Source of the DNA: Paragordius varius | Taxonomy: Eukaryota; Nematomorpha | Length of the DNA: 64,000 nucleotides | Reading direction: 5' to 3' | Assembly (NCBI GenBank): GCA_964247055.1 | Contig: OZ176051.1 | Location: 7,254,001 to 7,318,000 of the forward strand | Shown: positions 33,899-47,500 of the stretch, piece after piece | Position numbering within the stretch: the first letter of the stretch is position 1 | Layout: each line of letters starts with the position of its first letter | Position numbers and translations under genes: made by a program | The notes under the pieces: generated by a model | Database searches by the model: none | What the model saw: only the letters and a program-made list of their open reading frames with translations | What the model was told of the DNA's origin: nothing

Positions 33899-34470
33899 TT
33901 GACCCCATATTTTGTTGCACAGTGTTATTGTTTGATGATTATATTTACAATTTCATTTTTATGCTAAATAAAAGTTATAGGCTACTTTTTTTTATATATA
34001 AAATATATGCTTATAGGTTCAAATAAAAAACAATATTAGTAAATAACACATAAAAATTTAATAAAATAAATATCAATCTGTTAATTCGTAGAACCGCGGT
34101 TTCTTCTAAAGTCTACACTATATTTATAGCTTCTATGAACCAATTCTAAGGCCCTTTAAGCCAATAAATAGCTAAATATCCTATTTTTAAAAAGAGAATT
34201 ACAAATAATTTTCCTAGGCATAATAAATATATAGTTTATTTGTATATTAATACTTCGTATATAGAAACGGGCCAACAAAAATAATATTAAACCATATTTT
34301 TAATACAACTTTTTCATAAAGTTGTGTAAATCAATAAGATAATTGATTTCATTGGAAAAAGACTTTAAACATTACTCACAATCCTGTAATTTTAAATATC
34401 AAACGACTATCGTTGACATATATTTACCAATATAAATGAAAATACTAAACTATAAATTATTTTTTACAAC
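33899..34470. other. Intergenic, no gene recognised
   Basis: AT-rich spacer between the inverted-repeat element and the LINE insertion. Confidence 0.45.
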
Positions 34471-34485
34471 CAAAGGCTAATAAAT

Positions 34486-35662
34486 CAACCTTTAAGGGTT
34501 TTTTTCACCCAACAAGGAGGTAACCCTTCAGATAAATTTACGCCATGAGCATCGGTCCTGTGCATCTTCAATTTTCAGGTTTAAAATAGCCAGATCGTTT
34601 TCCACAATAGAAAGCCAACTTTGTAATGGACGTCCTTTACGATTTCGCAAACTTGTAGAAAAATTGACCATGCGGTATAGCCAACTTTCATGTGAGCTTC
34701 GGTGAACATGTCCCGCAAATCTCAGACGATTTGGGCGCAAACAATCGATAAGCGGAGTCATTTGTAGGACAGTATATGGATCAAATTTATTATTGTAATT
34801 ATAGAGGTTGGGGTTTGTAGCATAAAGTATAGTTTTTAGAAATCTCCTTTCCGCTTGTTGTAACTTTAGTGAATTTGTTTTGGTTAAAGCCATAGCTTCG
34901 GTTGCGTAAATTAGAACGGGTCGTATGATGGTGGTGTACATAGTCGATTTGGATTTGAATAAGATGTATTTATTGTTTATAATACTTTTGAGTTGGTGGT
35001 ATTTTGACCAGGCGTTTTTTATACGGTTATTGATAATTGGTTCAAGGCCCCCACCAGCGCTTATAATGTCACCCAAATATGTAAAACTTTGTACTGTTTC
35101 AAAAGGTTCTTCATTACGTACACTTTGTGGAGGCTTAGTTGGGTTGGGCGTGGTGCGATTGCTGCATATAAAATCGTGATGTAATTTTAGCGATTTCAGC
35201 TGAGAGCATTTTTTGTGGACCCATTTTTTACATTTGAGGCATTGGTTTGCGTTGGGTTTGACTTCTTTATTACATATTGAGCAGGGCCATTTAATGGGAT
35301 TGTCTTTATTATTATCGTTTATTAATTTTGTTTTTGATACATTTACCTTAAGTCCAAACATCTCTAGCCGTTCTTTCCACCTCGTAAGATTTGTCTTTAA
35401 TTGCACTTCACTGTTTGCCATTAATACCAAGTCGTCTGCGTAAAGGATGTTGTATGGTAAGCCTTGCTCTAAGGGTTTAGAGATTTCATCCATAATAGTT
35501 ATAAACAAGAACGGGCTTTCGTTCGTTTAAACAGCTGTAAACTTTTAAATCTATTTCAACTTATTTTTTTCCCCACCTTCTTCTTCTTCTAATACACATT
35601 TTCCTCCCGTTGGGGAGGTTGCGAAGGAATGCCATCCTCGCATAAAAAATTTGATGAAAAAT
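34486..35662 (-). mobile_element. 5'-truncated LINE insertion flanked by 15-bp direct repeats
   Basis: CAAAGGCTAATAAAT occurs at 34,471-34,485 and again at 35,663-35,677, immediately bounding the LINE, as expected of a target-site duplication. The minus-strand coding part ends at 34,528; the ~40 bp beyond it would be the 3' UTR. Upstream of the open frame (35,527-35,662) lies non-coding sequence with a GAAGAAGAAGAAG run, which may be 5' untranslated sequence brought next to the RT by an internal deletion. Confidence 0.65.
34528..35526 (-). pseudogene. LINE reverse transcriptase, C-terminal part, with zinc-binding insert
   Basis: Open frame of ~333 codons with no start of its own, beginning NESPFLFITIMDEISK (the RT palm block 'SPLLF') and continuing through the catalytic YADDLVLMA. 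It then has an insertion WPCSICNKEVKPNANQCLKC plus KKWVHKKCSQL...FICSN (C-x2-C...C-x2-C...H-x2-C...C, PHD-like), then FTYLGDIISAGGG, a thumb-like RPVLIYATEAM...QQAERRFLKTI and RFAGHVHR. About two thirds of the LINE ORF, including the endonuclease, is absent. The order fits non-LTR retrotransposons of the kind seen in sponges, cnidarians and molluscs that carry such an insert after the YADD box. It cannot be active as it stands. Confidence 0.85.
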
Positions 35663-35677
35663 CAAAGGCTAATAAAT

Positions 35678-35946
35678 AAAAAATTATATTTTTGGACTAT
35701 ATTTGTCATAATATTTTTTGCCAGTTATACAAAATCAAAAATCTATATTATAAAAAATTTAACTTGAGAATGTAAAACAGCAACATTTTCCCCAGTTTAG
35801 GTATGCGTATATAAACAATAATAAAACATGTATTTATTGCAAAATGACAATATTTTTTAGTCTGTTTGCCCTTTGTAGTAATAATATATTTGTCATTGTC
35901 GTACATTACGAATTTCTGGTTATAAAAAAATCAATGTTAAACATTT
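35678..35946. other. Short intergenic spacer
   Basis: 3' flank of the PRELID3 gene. Nothing else is recognised. Confidence 0.5.
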
Positions 35947-38388
35947 TTAAGCTGTTGGGTTGGTAGCAGTTTGGCAAGCCACATTTGATAACATTTCATT
36001 GTTTAGGTGAGAAATGACCCATTCCATAGCTTGTCTTCCCTAAAAAATCGATGATTAATAAAATGGAAAATTAAAATAGTTTAATAAATGCAAAATATCA
36101 AAGACTGGAACAAATTATTTTAGGGAAATCAATATGGCTGCGATTAATATTATTTGATTGTATTACTATTTAAATTTTTTCGTGAAAAGCGAAAAATGAT
36201 AGATTACGAATATGATCATTTTTTTTGAAAGACACCTATAATAAAGCTATTGTTAAAATTAAAATGATTTAAAACACCAAAAAACTCGCCTTTTTGACCC
36301 GTTCTAAAAAACCGCGATTAAACACAAAAACCAAATGAAAAATATGTCTAGAAACAATATCCCAAAAACGGTTCGATTTCTAATCATGTAAACATAAATC
36401 AAAAATTTATCGCTTATCCAGGCATTTAAAAAGGCAAGGTATCTATTTTATCGCAAAAACATATATTATACCGCTAAAGATTTTTGAGCCATGGTATCTA
36501 AAATCATTTTTTCAAGGTAATTTGAGAGAGGCATTCCTTTGATAGTTATTGTTGACTCATTTGTCATTAGAGTTCTGAATAAAGTGTATTTTATATTGAA
36601 ATTTGTTATATATTTATAAAAAATAAAAAGGAATGATTATTGAATATGCACCAATTTTAACATAAAGATAAAAATAGATACTTGTTAAATTGTGTGGGAT
36701 GTTGTTTATAAACAATTTTTTCTTCAATTGCAACATTGTTTGCCATTGAAAGCTAATAATATAAGAAAATAATTTCACTAAGTGCAGAAAAGAAGGGTTA
36801 ATTTTTTTAACAATTTTTTTTCATAAGTTAGCTTATGACGAGCGTATTCATTTGCAAGAAAAAATTTTATTTGTTGACAACCCAGTTTTAAAATATGAGA
36901 ATATCAAAATTGGGTAAAAAGTAAAAACTAAGGATAATTAAATAATGATACTTGAGATATTATGGTTTATTATTATTTTTGCAGATAATTACAATTTGTA
37001 AATAGCCTAAAAACATATAGTTAGGGTTTTTAAAATTTTTTATCCATAAATCGGCGCTTTTTATTAACGTAAAAGACAAAATATTTTTGTTAAACTATAT
37101 CACTCTATTCAAAAAAGAGTAATTTTTAAACAATTTCTTTTTCATGAGTTAGCTTATGATCAGCGAATTTTTACGCAAAATTTTTATTTAACGACCTAGT
37201 TTTTAAAATTTTATCAGAATTGGGCAAAAAGTGAATTAAAAATAATTTCTAACATATAAATATCCTAAAATCATATAGTTAGGGTTTTTATATTAATTTC
37301 ACAAAAAAATTTTGTCTTTTAAGCTTGTTTAAAGAAAAACGCCATTTTTCTTTTGATATAGTTTATAAAACCCTAACTATATGATTTTAGACTATTTATA
37401 AATTGTAAATATCTGCTTATATAAAAAACCATTATATCTCAACTTTTATCATTATTTTTGAATTATCCTAATTTTCACTTTTTGCCCGATTTCGATTTTT
37501 CTTAATATTATAAAAACTAGATCGTCAAATTAAAATTTTTGCGGCAAATAAAATCGCTGGTCATAAGCTATCTCATGAAAAAAACTTTTTGTTATTAAAA
37601 AAATCTCTTTTTTTGCACAGTTTAACAGACTTTTCCATATAAAATGGATTTCCTATTAAATAATTAATACTTACTTTACTGTATATGTATATATATGATC
37701 CTTGAAATTATACAATATACATAAAAATTAAATGTTTCAAAAACCATAAACGTTTTCATTCCTGAATTATAAAAATAAAATTTTATATACATCTAATTTT
37801 GTTTGCATATAATGTTCAAAAAAAATTATCTTTAATTATATGTTTAATTTAATATAATCCTCAAAATTAAAAAAATAATAATCAGAGATAATTATTAGCT
37901 TATAAAAGCTTTTAATAAAAATATTGGCAAGAGATTGAAGGTCAAATAATTAATTACATACATTTTTCGAATTTAAAATCATAGTTTGATTATGAGGATT
38001 TAAATGCGATGTTTCTGACACTAAGCATTCGGGATTTATATTTATGACCTACGAACAATTATTTAATTTGTAACTTTATTTATCCAATGCGGAATTTTCC
38101 AAGATGTTGTGATTAATCGATGTGTAAATAACTGACCCTTTTCGCAAACCTTCCTATCAATCACATCAATAGATTTAACAGATGTGTTCATTGGATTAGG
38201 ATATTTACGCCATGTCGCTTGCATGACTGTTTCCCAAGGATGGCTTAAAATATATATAATTAATATAATATTGTAAAAAGTATCAATGATTTAAAAAAAA
38301 AATTCAATATAATTTACGAGTTATATTAAAAAAAAATATTTATATGGACAACTTACTCGAAAACATGTTCCGTTTTCCAGATTTTCAT
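35947..38388 (-). CDS. PRELID3B: PRELID3/slowmo-type lipid-transfer protein
   Basis: Six exons join in phase to 184 aa: 38388-38357, 38243-38075, 38048-37962, 36752-36682, 36574-36472, 36039-35947. The protein begins MKIWKTEHVFDHPWETV and continues WRKYPNPMNTSVKSIDVIDR, LFTHRLITTSW, TITIKGMPLSNYLEKMI and GRQAMEWVISHLN, collinear with the PRELI/MSF1 domain of human PRELID3A/B (194 aa; MKIWTSEHVFDHPWETV, KYPNPMNPSV). With TRIAP1 these proteins shuttle phospholipid across the mitochondrial intermembrane space. A or B cannot be told apart. Intron 2 is 26 nt; intron 3 (1,209 nt) holds a fold-back repeat. The gene is head-to-head with PNO1. Confidence 0.93.
36786..37625. repeat. Triplicated repeat with one inverted copy inside a PRELID3 intron
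   Basis: Two direct copies (about 36,800-37,060 and 37,110-37,330) and one inverted copy (about 37,345-37,620). Shared blocks: CATAAGTTAGCTTATGA, AAATTGGGTAAAAAGT, ACATATAGTTAGGGTTTT. The second and third copies form a hairpin around 37,335. No reading frame is present. Confidence 0.65.
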
Positions 38389-38453
38389 CAAAATACGCCT
38401 CCCAAAAAATATTGGACCGAATATTAAAAAGTTTATTAAAAATAGCTTACCAC
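38389..38453. promoter_or_regulatory. Bidirectional promoter between PRELID3 and PNO1
   Basis: Only 65 bp separate the two divergent start codons, so both promoters and leaders must fit here or overlap the neighbouring coding ends. An inverted CCAAT box (ATTGG, about 38,412) is the one familiar element. Confidence 0.6.
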
Positions 38454-39774
38454 ATGGAAACGGATGAGAAAATACAGGAAAATGCTCCTACGGAGAAAAC
38501 TGTGCTAAAGCAACATTTCAAAATTAAGAAGCAGCATCAAGTAATATTCTTTTAACTTTGTAGGATAATATTGGTGAAATCAGGCGTGTGTTTATACCTC
38601 AACACCGATATGCTCCTTTAAAAGATAACTGGAAAAAAATTTATACACCTTTGGTGGAACATTTAAAACTCCAAATACGATTTAATTTAAAAACTCGTAA
38701 TGTTGAAATTAAAGTTTTTTTGCAATATAAATAGTAGTCTAGTAAATATACAGATGATATTGCAGCGCTTCAGAAAGGATGCGATTTTGTTAAAGCATTT
38801 GCTTTAGGATTTGATATTGACGTATTATAATATATTATTTTAGGATGCATTAGCACTCATACGTATAGATGATTTATTCCTTGAATCTTTTGAAATTCAA
38901 GATGGTATGATTCATAAAATATTTATTGTGTTTTTAAGCTGTAAATTTTAAGATTATCCTTCATAACACTTCAAAATTTTTCATTGTATTCTGTTAACTT
39001 ATACAAAACTTGTTAACTTCCTGGTTCTAACCTGTTTACATAAATTTTACCTAAATTTTGTTAAAAATATAATTTTATACTATTTTTAGTAAAACCCTTA
39101 AAAGGAGATCATTTAAGCAGAGCAATCGGACGAATTGCCGGGAAAAATGGAAAAACTAAATTTACCATAGAAAACGTGACAAAAACCCGCATTGTTTTAG
39201 CGGAAAAGTTTAATGTTTTTTAAATGTGTTTCTTAGTAAAATTCACATTTTGGGTTCCTTTCAAAACATTAAATTGGCCAGAACATCCATCTGTAACCTC
39301 ATATTAGGTATTTATTTTTATTTTGTTATATGTACAATGGACTCTAGCCACAATGACCTCGATTGATTGAGCGAATAATATATGGCTTAATAACGCCACA
39401 GTACTTTTTTTAAAAAAATTAAAATTACTTTTCTATAATTACATATATAATATTAATTTTGATAAATAATTATAATATTATCATAATGAAATCAAAAATT
39501 AAAAAAATTTCAAATATGTTTTTTTTCTTTGGTTTTTGCAGGTTTTAACTTACAAAAAAAATTCCTTTAACATTTGATTCATAGTTATATCTTATATTAT
39601 TTGAAAAATCGATACAGCATGAATCGTCCTGCTTTAAAAAGCCCTTAAGTGGTCATATAGCTAAGGTCAATTTGATACACGATTAATTTTTATTTTTGTT
39701 ATACAGGTAGTCCTGCAAATAAAGTGTATGGTACTATGAGATCCATATCTGCTAGAATGTCTGAGCGTTTTTAA
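38454..39774 (+). CDS. PNO1: PNO1/Dim2, KH-domain ribosome assembly factor
   Basis: Seven exons join in phase to 212 aa: 38454-38540, 38564-38713, 38738-38821, 38844-38904, 39090-39207, 39237-39307, 39707-39774. After a short charged N-terminus come [103 protein letters not shown]-type [14 protein letters not shown], and [17 protein letters not shown]. This matches human PNO1 almost end to end (252 aa, with a longer N-terminus). PNO1 binds the 3' end of pre-18S rRNA with NOB1 and is required for 40S maturation. Introns are 23, 24, 22, 185, 29 and 399 nt. Confidence 0.95.
38541..38843 (+). other. Three introns of 22-24 nt in PNO1
   Basis: Introns at 38541-38563 (23 nt, GTAATATT...TTTGTAG), 38714-38737 (24 nt, GTTTTTTT...AATAGTAG) and 38822-38843 (22 nt, GTATTATA...ATTTTAG). 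Each removal restores the exact alignment with PNO1 (NVEIK-SSKYTDD, GFDID-DALALIR). A fourth short one, 29 nt, is at 39208-39236. Confidence 0.88.
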
Positions 39775-41561
39775 TGTACGAAATTTTATTATATTCAATA
39801 AATATGTGTGACTTATATTATTTTTTTATTATCAATAAAAATACAAAATTTTACATATTATAGTATCATACATTATTTTTCGAAACCATTTTAAAAAAAT
39901 TTTTAGCGGTTTCAATATCGTTCGTTTTTGGTCCCACGAACGGAAAATAATTTTAAATGGTTTTGGTAAGCCATGCTTGGGTAAAAAACACAAATTTTTA
40001 ATGTTTTGCTCAAAATTTATTTAACAATGATCGATTACTATATATGTAATAATTGATTAAAGGTATAAAATTTTGGTCATTGAAATATTAGTCTGGTTCT
40101 TCTTTATAATAATTCAGACAAGTACATAATTTTATAATCGTAATTGAAAAAAAGATATGGCCATATGCATATAAAAATTTAACCTAGAACTGTGTTTTCT
40201 TGTTAATAATCTTCAACCGCGCTTGACTTTTAACTATAAATAAAAATTTAACTAGAATTTTGCGGGTTAAAACGCTGAGTTTCATTTGAAATTATTAATT
40301 CATGGCTATCTTAGACGAATATAACAATAATATAACTTCTATATGAATTAAAATAGTTTAAATAATTCATTTTTCATAACTTTAAATATTACAAATAATA
40401 ATTTTAATTTACGGCTAATTAAAGCAATTAGTCAATTTAAAATTATTTTTTAAAAATATTATTTAAACACTTTTATATCAAGTTATATGCACCTTATATA
40501 TAAAGAGAGAAATATGTATTGTTTTTTTACAAATTACGATATACAAATTTAATTGATTGAGAAATATAACAATATTAATATAAGCAGTTAATTGAATATG
40601 TAAAAATAAACAGATTAAAATCTATTAACATGTTAATTTTATAAAGAGAAGATCCTCATAAATTAAAATCTCGTGAGAATCAGATATTTCATCCTGAAGT
40701 GGAAAACAATTTTACAGTTACAATTAAAAGGATAAGGTTTTTAAAAAACCGCTTGAATAAAAGTTTTTTTCCATCTAATAATAAAACCAGTTATACATTT
40801 TAAAATAGTAACCTGTTTCAAAATTTTAAAAAATAGCTAAAATAAAAATACATCATCTGTTTATAAATTAACGATAGAAATATATTTATATATTATGGTG
40901 TTGAAAACCAATTTAATGATAATTTTGTTATATGAATAAACATAGGTGTTAATTACAATAAAATATTTAATGCAATATTTTGATTAAATTACATAGTGAA
41001 CAAAATGTGTATGAAAAATATCTTGATAAAATCATATATTTTAATCAATTTATGTACCAGGGTTTTCCTAAATCTTTTTAGTTTGGGCCTTACGAGTCAT
41101 TAAAAAGTATTACCTTTGTTAATTACTCGCATGTATAAAAGCCGAATCGGCACACATTATCTAAATATTTTTCCGGTAAAGGATAGATAGATGCTTTATT
41201 CCAAAAATATCATAAAATATACTATTTACTTTTAAAACCATGAGAATCTTGACACTATCAAATTATCGATACCAAGATAAATTTTATGTATGCACTGTCT
41301 TAGGATTAGCTAACGAATGGGAAAAATGTAATTAAAAATTGATATATATTACTTAATTAAAATTGAGTAGAAACTCACGTCAATGCAGGACTTAACAACA
41401 TAAAAATTGTGTCATTCTTTGTAAGATGAATATCATATTTATTAATTTTTGTATATAAATTAACTATAAACAAATAATAATATTTTTGCATTAATAAATA
41501 ATTTAATAATAAATATCATTCTTTGTCCAATATCACCTCAAGATCTACGTACAGCAAACTT
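39775..41561. other. Intergenic between converging PNO1 and RALGAPA
   Basis: AATAAA for PNO1 lies at about 39,797. The rest is AT-rich without a gene. A fragment near 41,050-41,190 (GGGCCTTACGAGTCATTAAA) resembles the outer part of repeat family X (compare 11,025-11,085). Confidence 0.5.
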
Positions 41562-44500
41562 TTAATAAAAAGTGGACGAAATTAATTGTTGGAAATCATA
41601 TGGTTGAGATTTCATATTGATTAAGCGTTTTAGTGCATCCTGTCTGGTTAGATAACTAGTAGTGTGGTAAAAAACGATATAAAATACCAAATTTATACAA
41701 AAATTGCAAAGTCTGTTTATTATTTTGCTATTCAAAAAACTGTAAGCACATTGCCCTCTGAAAACATTTGTAAAAATAATTGTTATATTACAAGTGCAAA
41801 ATAGTAAAAGTAAAATCATCGTATAACTTAGGTTTAAAGGATTTTAACAAGCCAGATATTCCAAAAATTTATATTGGATATAATAAACTTATAATAATTT
41901 TAATATAATTCCTCACTTATTAAACACAAATATTGATAAAAATAAGGTCGAATCCTTACTTGAAGGCAAAAGCTTCGTTTGTGGATTTAAGATACCGCAA
42001 AGCATTTATGGCTGTTTCCCTAATCAATTCAGGTAAAACATCCAAAGTTACGGTTGCGCCATCAAAGAGAGGTCCGTATGTCGGAATCGTTATATCATCC
42101 TAGAAAAAAATGGGTTTATTATTATTTATACCATTTGTACCACAAATTTACCTTTGAAAACTTCTAATTCACTATCAATATTTAAAATTCACCCCTAAAC
42201 ATTTCAAAATCACATTTCATTTTTATTACCCTCGAAAATTTCGAATTTACGCTGTAATAAAACATGTGTTTTTGAGCTTTAATTTAATATTGACATTATC
42301 TTTATGGCATAGTTTATCATTTTTTCTGCATAATTTTAAAAATTTTATTTTGTAAAATATAGAAAAATGTAAGTTTTTCAAAAATTAATTTATGAGGTGC
42401 GAAATGTTCCAAGGTGAGTTTAAATCAAAGAGTAATTTGAAATCAAGGGTGATTAGAATAAATCAAGATGAATTCAATGTGTAAATGATATATTTTCCCC
42501 ATAAAAGCATATTATTTAAATCAATAATTGTAGTACAAAAGATCTATCCATATAAATTTGTTATATATATTAACAAAAATAAATTTTTAACGTGTATGGT
42601 TTGTTCACGATATAAAATACTTTAATAGAATAGCACTTCGATATATAAATACGAGAAAATAAATTGTTAATTATAATATAGAAAAGCTGAAAAAACAGAT
42701 TTTTTACGTAAAACAAAATAATTATAAAAAATCAAAATTATGCCTTTGAAAAAAAAACTCTAGTTTTTAAATTAAAGTACATCTATTCAATATGCTGTAG
42801 AATGTATTTATTTAACATAACATCCATAAAAAATTTAACCTTTTTATGAATAATGCGTATAGAGTAGAGACCATACTCTGGCACAGGGAATATAATGATT
42901 AATATATCACAAAATTCTGTGGGGATAGTATGTTTATTGTAATGTCGATAATGTTCACTCCATACAATATGTATTTCATCATTCCCAATATGCCTCAACT
43001 ATATGCAGAAAAAAAGAATTTTTATACAATTTTTATTTTGTAATAAATTTGAAGTTGGGTTTATTATGAGACGTGCCTGTAACAGCTTTCAAAAAAAACG
43101 ACAAAATATTGATATTTTTGGGTATAACGAAAAATACTAAACTTATTTAATGAATTTTTAAAGCTTTTTTGAGCTACAAAAATTAGATGGAGATAAAAAC
43201 GTTAATTAACAATCACCAATCATTTATTACTTACTCCCAAATACGAAAATATATGTGGTTAATTATTATTTTTGATCAGTTTTAAAACGTATCCTTCCAT
43301 TTTAAACAAAGTATATCTTTATTTCATTTAATCATTGATTGATAATAAATAGATTATACCTTAAAATGCATAAGATCTGAATCATTTTCAATGGACGGAT
43401 TCATTAAGGTTGAAACGTGGAATATAATTTCTGACAATGGTGTGGAATAATATATTGCGCTTACACCATTTTGAGCATTTTCCAAAGTATGTAAACCACC
43501 GGAAAAACCTAACATAAACAATAAATAAAAATTTTTTTTTTAACAATTAGTATAAAATGGTATAAAATGTGTTTAAAAAACGATGGTGTTTATACCAAAA
43601 TGTTTTTCCAATGATATGTGATCCCCTAACCCTGTAAGAAACGTTTGAAATGCGGGCGAACCCTGTTGCGTATTGGCTAAAATGGCTGTTTTATTTTCTT
43701 GTCCATGGCCAACATACATTATTGCAATTTTATAGGTTTCTCGACTATTGAAGTACAATAGATAAATTTAATTTATTTGTAAATATTAAGACAAACTTTT
43801 AATATGAAAGCTTTTACAATGAGTAATATAAAAGAAAAAAATTATAAGAAAAAATAAAATAGACATTATATAGGGAAAAAATATCATTTTTTTTATATAA
43901 AAAATAGATTTTGGCATTTTTTTATCTCAATATATGTAACAATAAAAAAGGTTTTTTAAATATAATTAGATTTATAATTACAGTGAAAAACTTTAATTAA
44001 CAGTATGAATATCTAATGTCTAGCTCAAAGAACACCAGATTTATCAAAAATTATTAAAGGTTTGTTGTAAAAATATAATCATAAACATATTAAAGTAGTA
44101 TATTTTTAACCATAATATATCTGCCAGTTTTTAGCGGTCAAAAAAATCTATTTAGAATTGGCGTCAAAAAATTTGGGATAGGAGTTTTAACAATTTTACA
44201 TTTAAGGATGTAGAATGGGCATATTTAATTTGACGCAATATCAGATGTTTTTCAATATATTTTAATTTAAAATCGCTGATTACAGAAGTACTCCAAAGGT
44301 AATGGATTGCCAAAATGAAAAAGCTTTTATAAAAATAAAAAAAAACCAAAAAAAATATATTGTTAATTACATTGGCAGCGTATCGAAATGTTTGAGTTGA
44401 CGTAAAAATTTAGTATCCTTGGTTAAACATTCGATTTTATTTGGTTTTGGGGTTCCATTATCAAAGCCTGAAAGTAGGGAAAAAGCATTGTTTGCCAATA

Positions 44501-47500
44501 AAAATTGACGGCAATGGTAAAATTGATGGGATAACGGACTGCTTATTACTATTTAAATATTAGAATAAAAATAAAGTAAATGCATTTATTACGACAGCCT
44601 ATTTTATGATTAAAATATAAGATAAAATAGGCGTAAAAAAATATGTAATAAAATTGAATTATTAAATTTTATTGAAAAAAAAACCAACTTAAACAATTTT
44701 TACGGTGGAACTTGAAAATACATATAGAGACAACCATAATTTTAAATTTTTGATTTTTTTAAATAAGAAATAATAGTATATATCTTAAAATTGAAATATA
44801 TAGTCTATGTGGCAAATATCAAAGTGTTTTATATAAAAAATAATAATAGTCTTGTAATTTTTACGTTTTGTCTGTAATATTTGAATGTTTACTGTAATTT
44901 TATTTTCTACCAATAAATATTTTCTTTTAAAATTTACTTTTTATATCATTTTGGTTGGATAGATTTGACAGAGTGGACATAGATGCAATTTTTTCATCAC
45001 TTGAAATAGTTTTAGAGTTGTTATACAAAGGACAAATGGTTGGTTTATATTGCACATTAGGGACATGATCAGTGGATAATTTGGAATCGTTTAAAGACAT
45101 ACTAATAATAAAGCAATATAAAATTTATACACATACTGCGTAATGGTTCATTTTTAAAAATGAATAAAATGTATATATTATAAATAGACAATATATTATC
45201 TTTAATGTGAAAATATTTTTGTGTATAACGAAGCAATTATCAAATACTTTCAACTATAATTTAAGGAAAACTACCAGAGTAAACAATTTTCAACAAAATA
45301 TACCAAAATCTCAAAAACTGACTATGGTATGAATGAAATGTATTTGATTAAAATATATACTTTAAAATAAAACTTACCGAATTAATTTTATGTTTAATAA
45401 ATATATAAAGTAAACATGCGTAAAATTTTTTTGTGGTATTTTTAGTTAAGAAAAATAAAAACCCGTGATTGCTTTCCACAGATGATTGACTTTTTAGAGT
45501 AGGCCGTTTAATAATTTTATTTTTTATATCAAAATTGGTATAGGTATCGTCTTGGCTTTGTAAAAATTCGATAATCTGATGGAATATAAATATAGATAAA
45601 ATTTGAAAAATTGTCATACCTAATATTAATATATCGCTTATGCACTTGATACTTAAAGTTAATAAATCAAAAAAATTATGAATTGGCTATAAACTTAAAA
45701 TTATTTTAACTTTATATTAATATGACATAGAAAAATCATATGAAAATGGTATAATTAATTACTTAAAATTTTCTTGAAATGTTAAAATATTAGAAGTATT
45801 ATATGGTCAAATTATAAAAAAAATACCAACTGTATTTGCGCTTTTTAATGTGGCAATCATAGATTTAAAAATGGTTTTAAATGTTTGATTATATATTATA
45901 TTTTTCAACAATACATTTTTACATAAAATAAAAATAATGGTATTACATTGTGTAAAATATCCTTGGAATGATCATAGGAAACTGGGTTTGAATTTGTATC
46001 ATAGGCATTTGAATGGTTTGAGGATATTTTTGCTATATTTTTAAAAAATATCAACCATAGGTTATTAATTTACATTTGATGCATAATTATTAATAGAATA
46101 TCATAATCAAAACTATTAAAATATATAATTTCAAATATTATGTCAAAAACATTTCACAATATAATTTTATTGTCATTTAATTTTATAAACATTATAATAT
46201 ATCAATAAAATTACAGTATGATATTGAAGTGGATTCTGTATCACCCCCTTCCGCCACGTTACTTTGTTTAGCTTTTTGATTCGATGATTGAAATGATAAA
46301 TTTTCATGTACAAACATATTATTTTTAGCCTCATTGCTAGGTAAATTTTTAAGGTTGTTTTCGAATGATATATCGCTATGTGATGTATCGTTCAGTAAAT
46401 GCGTTTTCTCCAGGATACTATCGTGGTAATGATCAAATACAGAGTTTTCGATTCCAAAATTTGAGGAATCATTAATATTTTGGTGGCCGCCTTTTATACG
46501 TTGATTAATATTATTGGACGTTTCGGAAGAAATATTCTCAATATAATGTTCATCATTATTTTTATTATCCATGAGTGGTATGGATAGATCCCAAGCAAAT
46601 TTTCCACACTCATTTCGAACAATTAGTCTCACATAACATGAATAACGGTTTTTGTAGGCATCCTTCACATTAATAAAATATTTTATTGTAAAAAATGATG
46701 GAATGAAAAATAAATAAAAAAATAAAAAAGTAGATACCAAATTAGTCAGTTCCATAAGTGATAGGATTGAGTGACCGTTCCATACATAAAACTAGAAAAC
46801 ATTAGTTGTATGATTAGTTTAAATACATAAATAATTTTTTTGGTTAAAATTTGCACATTATTATTCAAAAAAATTATAAAATGGGTGATTTGTAAACATA
46901 AAGAAAAAAATAAACCTGTACAAAAGGGCAGTCAGATAATTTGTTATAGTCTTGTAGTGATTTTACATTTGGCTTTTCGTTTGCAATATTTAGCGTTTCG
47001 ATTTCCGTAACTATATTATCAAGTTTTGGGGTGTTTGTCGTTGTAAAAATTTCATGATTTGGGTTTATTTGCGTGCTTGTTAAAATATTTGTGCATAAAT
47101 GTATGTGTTTAAGGTAAAATGCAAGGCATTCATACACTGGTTTAAGATGTGAATAAGAACGTATGTCTAAAACAGCTTTTTGCATAGTCTAAAAGAGACA
47201 AATATAATTATACTAATTTGAAAACAATTTTTTACTTTAAATTTAATGATAAAAAAGTAAAAAAGCGTTTTGCACAAAAAGGAGGCAGAAATTACCGTTA
47301 AAATAGATTCATAGGTGCCTTTAATAATTTCACTTTCACGTAATGTATCGGGATTTTTATTAGCACCGAAATCCAGATTTTTAACCCATCTATTTATGTG
47401 AAAGGCCCATTCAACCATGAAAAAGATTAGGTTTTGGATATATAATATGACAATTTTATCGACCTATAATTATACAAATATTTAGATTAAGGGTGATATA

